From the NCBI RefSeq assembly GCF_000264765.2, contig NZ_CP006665.1, forward strand, positions 62,001 to 126,000: a DNA stretch of 64,000 bases, read 5' to 3'. Of this stretch, positions 61,757 to 64,000 are shown piece after piece. Below the pieces are notes generated by a model. That model saw nothing but the letters and a program-made list of their open reading frames with translations. It made no database searches and was not told the DNA's origin. The DNA is from Edwardsiella anguillarum ET080813. Lineage in GTDB: Bacteria > Pseudomonadota > Gammaproteobacteria > Enterobacterales > Enterobacteriaceae. Made by a program: the position numbers and the translations under genes. How positions within the stretch are numbered: position 1 is the stretch's first letter; every line of letters starts with the position of its first letter.

Positions 61757-61782
61757 GGAAACCGCCTTGCTGGGCGGTTTCC
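61757..61782 (-). terminator. Hairpin after the 61792 lipoprotein gene
   Basis: GGAAACCGCC/GGCGGTTTCC stem of 10 bp just beyond the stop; weak T-run on the minus strand. Confidence 0.6.
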
Positions 61783-61791
61783 CGTTTACTT

Positions 61792-62472
61792 TTAATTGCT
61801 AGGTAATACAATGTAACGAAGTGTCGTGCCTTCAACCCCAATAACCTTAAATGCAAGATTCTTATATTGAACCTTAACCTTCGCATCAGATATAGGAACA
61901 GAAAACTCATTTCTTACTTTCTTTAAACCCGGATAACTTTCCGAGTAAATAAACATTAAATCATCCCCACGTTTCCCATTAAAAGAAATTGATTGGACAG
62001 TTTCTTTTACCACATGGCAGTCAGCGTTAGGTGTGAATTTAATTGGTATTTCTTTAGAGTCAAACGTCGTTGTATTTGGTGGGGAAATAGTATTATTTTT
62101 ACGGTCATACTTGACACTATCAACATAGCTGACAACTTTCCCTACAACATTCTTTAATCCTATTGCATTTGGGATGTCAAAGTTTTTATATACATCCCCT
62201 CCAATGTTGCAATAGTTCCCTGCCTTAATATCAGACATTGCGCCAGAAGCATTCCCCAGTGTCACCATATCTGTTTTTAATGTGGAGATTAGTTGATTGT
62301 ACATAACATAGTCACCTAGACTCACCGTGGACTCCACGTTAATACTTGGTGATATTTTATTACTTAAAATCGGATCTATATGACTATCTTGTCGAGCATT
62401 GTTATATTGAGAGCATCCAGTAATAAGTAAAATAAAAACCATAGATAAGTTCTTAGGCTTCATTAACTTCAT
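61792..62472 (-). CDS. Predicted lipoprotein
   Basis: 226-residue lipoprotein: NLSMVFILLITGCSQ gives lipobox ITGC. The mature part is soluble, with three more cysteines. No family recognised. GGAG six bases before ATG 62472. It sits between the DUF2971 gene and the nuclease-like gene, in an AT-rich accessory stretch. Confidence 0.65.
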   Translation of the reverse strand: MKLMKPKNLSMVFILLITGCSQYNNARQDSHIDPILSNKISPSINVESTVSLGDYVMYNQLISTLKTDMVTLGNASGAMSDIKAGNYCNIGGDVYKNFDIPNAIGLKNVVGKVVSYVDSVKYDRKNNTISPPNTTTFDSKEIPIKFTPNADCHVVKETVQSISFNGKRGDDLMFIYSESYPGLKKVRNEFSVPISDAKVKVQYKNLAFKVIGVEGTTLRYIVLPSN

Positions 62473-62608
62473 TCGTGGCTCCACCTATTCATGAGTGAGT
62501 ATCGCTATTAGCCATAACGCCATCTTGGCGCATGATCTCCTCTCAGTATTATAGCCTTGTAAAACCAGAGAACTGTGCCTTTTTGCAAACTTTGGAGAGT
62601 TAGAGGTA

Positions 62609-62815
62609 ATGATGGCGGCAAACCTCAAAGGAGAAACCACTGGGACGCCTCACAACGAGCTGCGCGCCCGATCTGGACTGAACTCTACTCCCTGTTCGGT
62701 AGAACAGGAGGAGGCCGGTGTTAGGGCATTCAGAAAAAAACTGATTAATTACCCTCAAAGTCGATGCATAATGTATGCGTACTCTAGTATCCTTATGCTA
62801 TCGTCACAGTGCTAG
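62609..62815 (+). pseudogene. Possible 5' gene remnant
   Basis: Short frame MMAANLKGETTGTPHNELRA... behind GAGG, more GC-rich over its first 45 codons than its AT-rich surroundings, then running into an AT-rich end. It could be a truncated, transferred gene start. The rest of the 353-bp gap 62473-62825 holds only a small inverted repeat near 62763. Confidence 0.25.
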
Positions 62816-62825
62816 GGGATATATA

Positions 62826-63668
62826 ATGGATTACATTGAGAAAAGAATAAACAGTCTGCTGGCAGATGCGGCAGTTTTAGAAGCAAAACTAGGTGTAGCT
62901 GAACAAAAGTATGGTGAATTGATAGCTAACCAACATGACGTAGATGTCTCATTTGAATTCCAAGAGGAAATTAATGAATTAAAACAATCTTTTAGATGGA
63001 ATTTAGAATCATTATACCTTAGCACCCTAGCTTACCTTGATGAAAGAAATCTTAATCATTGCATTGGTGTTTTTCTAAAGATGTTTGGTGAAGATATTTC
63101 TTGTCTTAAATATTCCGATGAGTTTGTAACCGGCGAGGATTTCAGAGAACCTCAGAATGTATTTTTGGCAAAGCTAAATGTTTTTCTTTCATCTTTCGAG
63201 TTTACTGAGTCAGCATGGGAGAAACGTACAAGAAATGCAGGCCTAAAATATCTGAAGAGGATTTTAAAAAATACTCATTTGATTACCGCGAGAATGGAAA
63301 AGCCTCCTAGAACCGAAACTGAAGTTTATAATGCAGTCAAAGATACTTTAAGTGTTATTTTTAACGATAGTATTACCCCGAAGAGTAACTTTCTTAAAAG
63401 CTTCAAAGAATACAAGCCTGATATTTTGATACCAGAACTATTCGCTGCTGTAGAGTACAAGTATGCGTCTACAGAAGAAAAACTAAAGACGACAATTGAA
63501 CAGATTGCTATTGATGTCAAGGGTTACACCGGAGATAATGATTACAACATATTTTATGCTGTATTTTATGTCACAACCGACATCTGGGGACTGGAGAAAT
63601 TCAGACATGTATGGGCTGAAAATAAGTTCCCACAAAACTGGATTCCTATTTACGTAGTTGGAAAATAA
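62826..63668 (+). CDS. PD-(D/E)XK nuclease-like protein, candidate defence gene
   Basis: 280-residue protein. An N-terminal coiled coil (about residues 3-60) leads to a helical middle and a C-terminal nuclease-like core: YKPDILIPELFAAVEYKYA has the D-x(n)-ExK pattern (Asp in PDIL, Glu-Lys in VEYKY), followed by a helix and strand FYAVFYVTTDIWG. It resembles restriction-like nucleases in defence loci. Alone, with no obvious partner. Low GC relative to the backbone. Confidence 0.65.
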   Translation: MDYIEKRINSLLADAAVLEAKLGVAEQKYGELIANQHDVDVSFEFQEEINELKQSFRWNLESLYLSTLAYLDERNLNHCIGVFLKMFGEDISCLKYSDEFVTGEDFREPQNVFLAKLNVFLSSFEFTESAWEKRTRNAGLKYLKRILKNTHLITARMEKPPRTETEVYNAVKDTLSVIFNDSITPKSNFLKSFKEYKPDILIPELFAAVEYKYASTEEKLKTTIEQIAIDVKGYTGDNDYNIFYAVFYVTTDIWGLEKFRHVWAENKFPQNWIPIYVVGK

Positions 63669-63811
63669 GTCACAACTGTCATCATCTATTTGTTTAAACA
63701 GCTACCGGGGTTTGAGGGCCAATGGAACGAAAACGTACGCTAAGAAGGTAATCCATTGTTTAAATTGAAGTTTAATGTTCTCAGCTCTCCCTTCACAATA
63801 TCCTCCGGTAG

Positions 63812-63883
63812 CGTGAACGTATAACAGCGTTACAGAGCGAAGAGCCGGTTGGTATTGACCTGCTGGAAGAAATGGCGAAGTAA
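63812..63883 (+). pseudogene. Short C-terminal coding remnant
   Basis: The frame RERITALQSEEPVGIDLLE then EMAK and a stop reads like the C-terminus of a protein, but a TAG lies immediately upstream and there is no start. Source unknown. The remaining part of 63669-64000 shows nothing else except the hairpin at 63889. Confidence 0.3.
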
Positions 63884-63888
63884 CAATG

Positions 63889-63909
63889 AAGGGGGGCAAA
63901 TGCCCCCTT
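63889..63909. terminator. GC hairpin near the window end
   Basis: AAGGGGGGCAAATGCCCCCTT, stem of 8-9 bp, short flanking A/T. Confidence 0.45.
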
Positions 63910-64000
63910 AATGCTTTGCTGTCGTTCTATTTTCCCGATTGATAACCAAGGCCTCTTTCATTTTCCAAAAAGAATCTTTTCGAGTTCGATTAACTGTTGC

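Noticed and set aside
62609..62815. A confident new gene in the gap before the nuclease-like gene
   Set aside because: The frame is short, its composition shifts halfway, and no conserved feature supports it; kept only as a low-confidence remnant.

Overview
The window is one continuous stretch of a large conjugative element, most likely a plasmid, from a gammaproteobacterium. The evidence is a ParA/ParB pair, a MOBH-type relaxase (TraI with HD and TraI_2 domains), a coupling protein, and a complete F-type mating-pair gene set in the order traL-E-K-B-V-A, dsbC, traC, trbI-like, trhF, traW, traU, traN. This order matches the IncA/C plasmid and SXT/R391 element lineage. A recT/bet-exo pair with cobS/cobT-like genes is also typical of that lineage. 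A 1193-bp IS5 relative points to passage through enterobacteria. No replication initiator, resistance gene, tRNA or rRNA is visible here. The incompatibility group cannot be named from this window.

Layout. 0-5.6 kb: parA, parB, a winged-helix regulator, a methylase-like protein and small unknown genes. 5.6-8.6 kb (minus strand): topB, a 78-residue protein and a lipoprotein. 8.7-35.3 kb: the transfer region, interrupted by a 1827-residue exported protein with repeated immunoglobulin/PKD-like character (19.9-25.4 kb) and containing an EAL-domain (cyclic-di-GMP phosphodiesterase-like) gene. 35.3-37.1 kb: two minus-strand genes. 37.2-57.8 kb: a long plus-strand module of DNA-processing genes (CobS-like AAA+, RecT/Bet, YqaJ exonuclease, DUF3150, CobT-like, cytosine-5 methyltransferase, YfbR-like HD phosphohydrolase, zinc-ribbon/TOPRIM primase-like protein) mixed with small unknowns. 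58-64 kb: accessory genes including a tyrosine recombinase, a DUF2971 protein, a lipoprotein and a PD-(D/E)XK nuclease-like protein.

Three dispersed regulatory families tie the element together. (1) A 14-bp palindrome, TTTCACATGTGAAA, occurs nine times, including at the parAB promoter and three times before traL. It is the best candidate for the operator of the KorB-like ParB. (2) Seven or eight sites of the type CCCAAA-GGGCA-TTAC lie before traI, traL, the Ig-like gene, dsbC and several module genes. They resemble sites of FlhDC-family activators (AcaCD/SetCD), but no such activator is encoded here.

(3) The most unusual feature is in the 37-57 kb module. Nearly every gene or small operon there starts behind a structured leader with a constant design: a G/C hairpin whose loop (X) is complementary to a downstream segment (X'), which can also pair with the Shine-Dalgarno region. 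The sequence of X differs at almost every gene while complementarity to the local X' is kept, with perfect runs of up to 12 bp. About half of the intergenic regions also carry a second conserved element, a hairpin with a TAGCTGG loop, a covarying 4-bp stem and a CAAAAAYAAACAG tail. Together these look like an undescribed RNA- or single-strand-DNA-based control system for a leading-region-like gene set.
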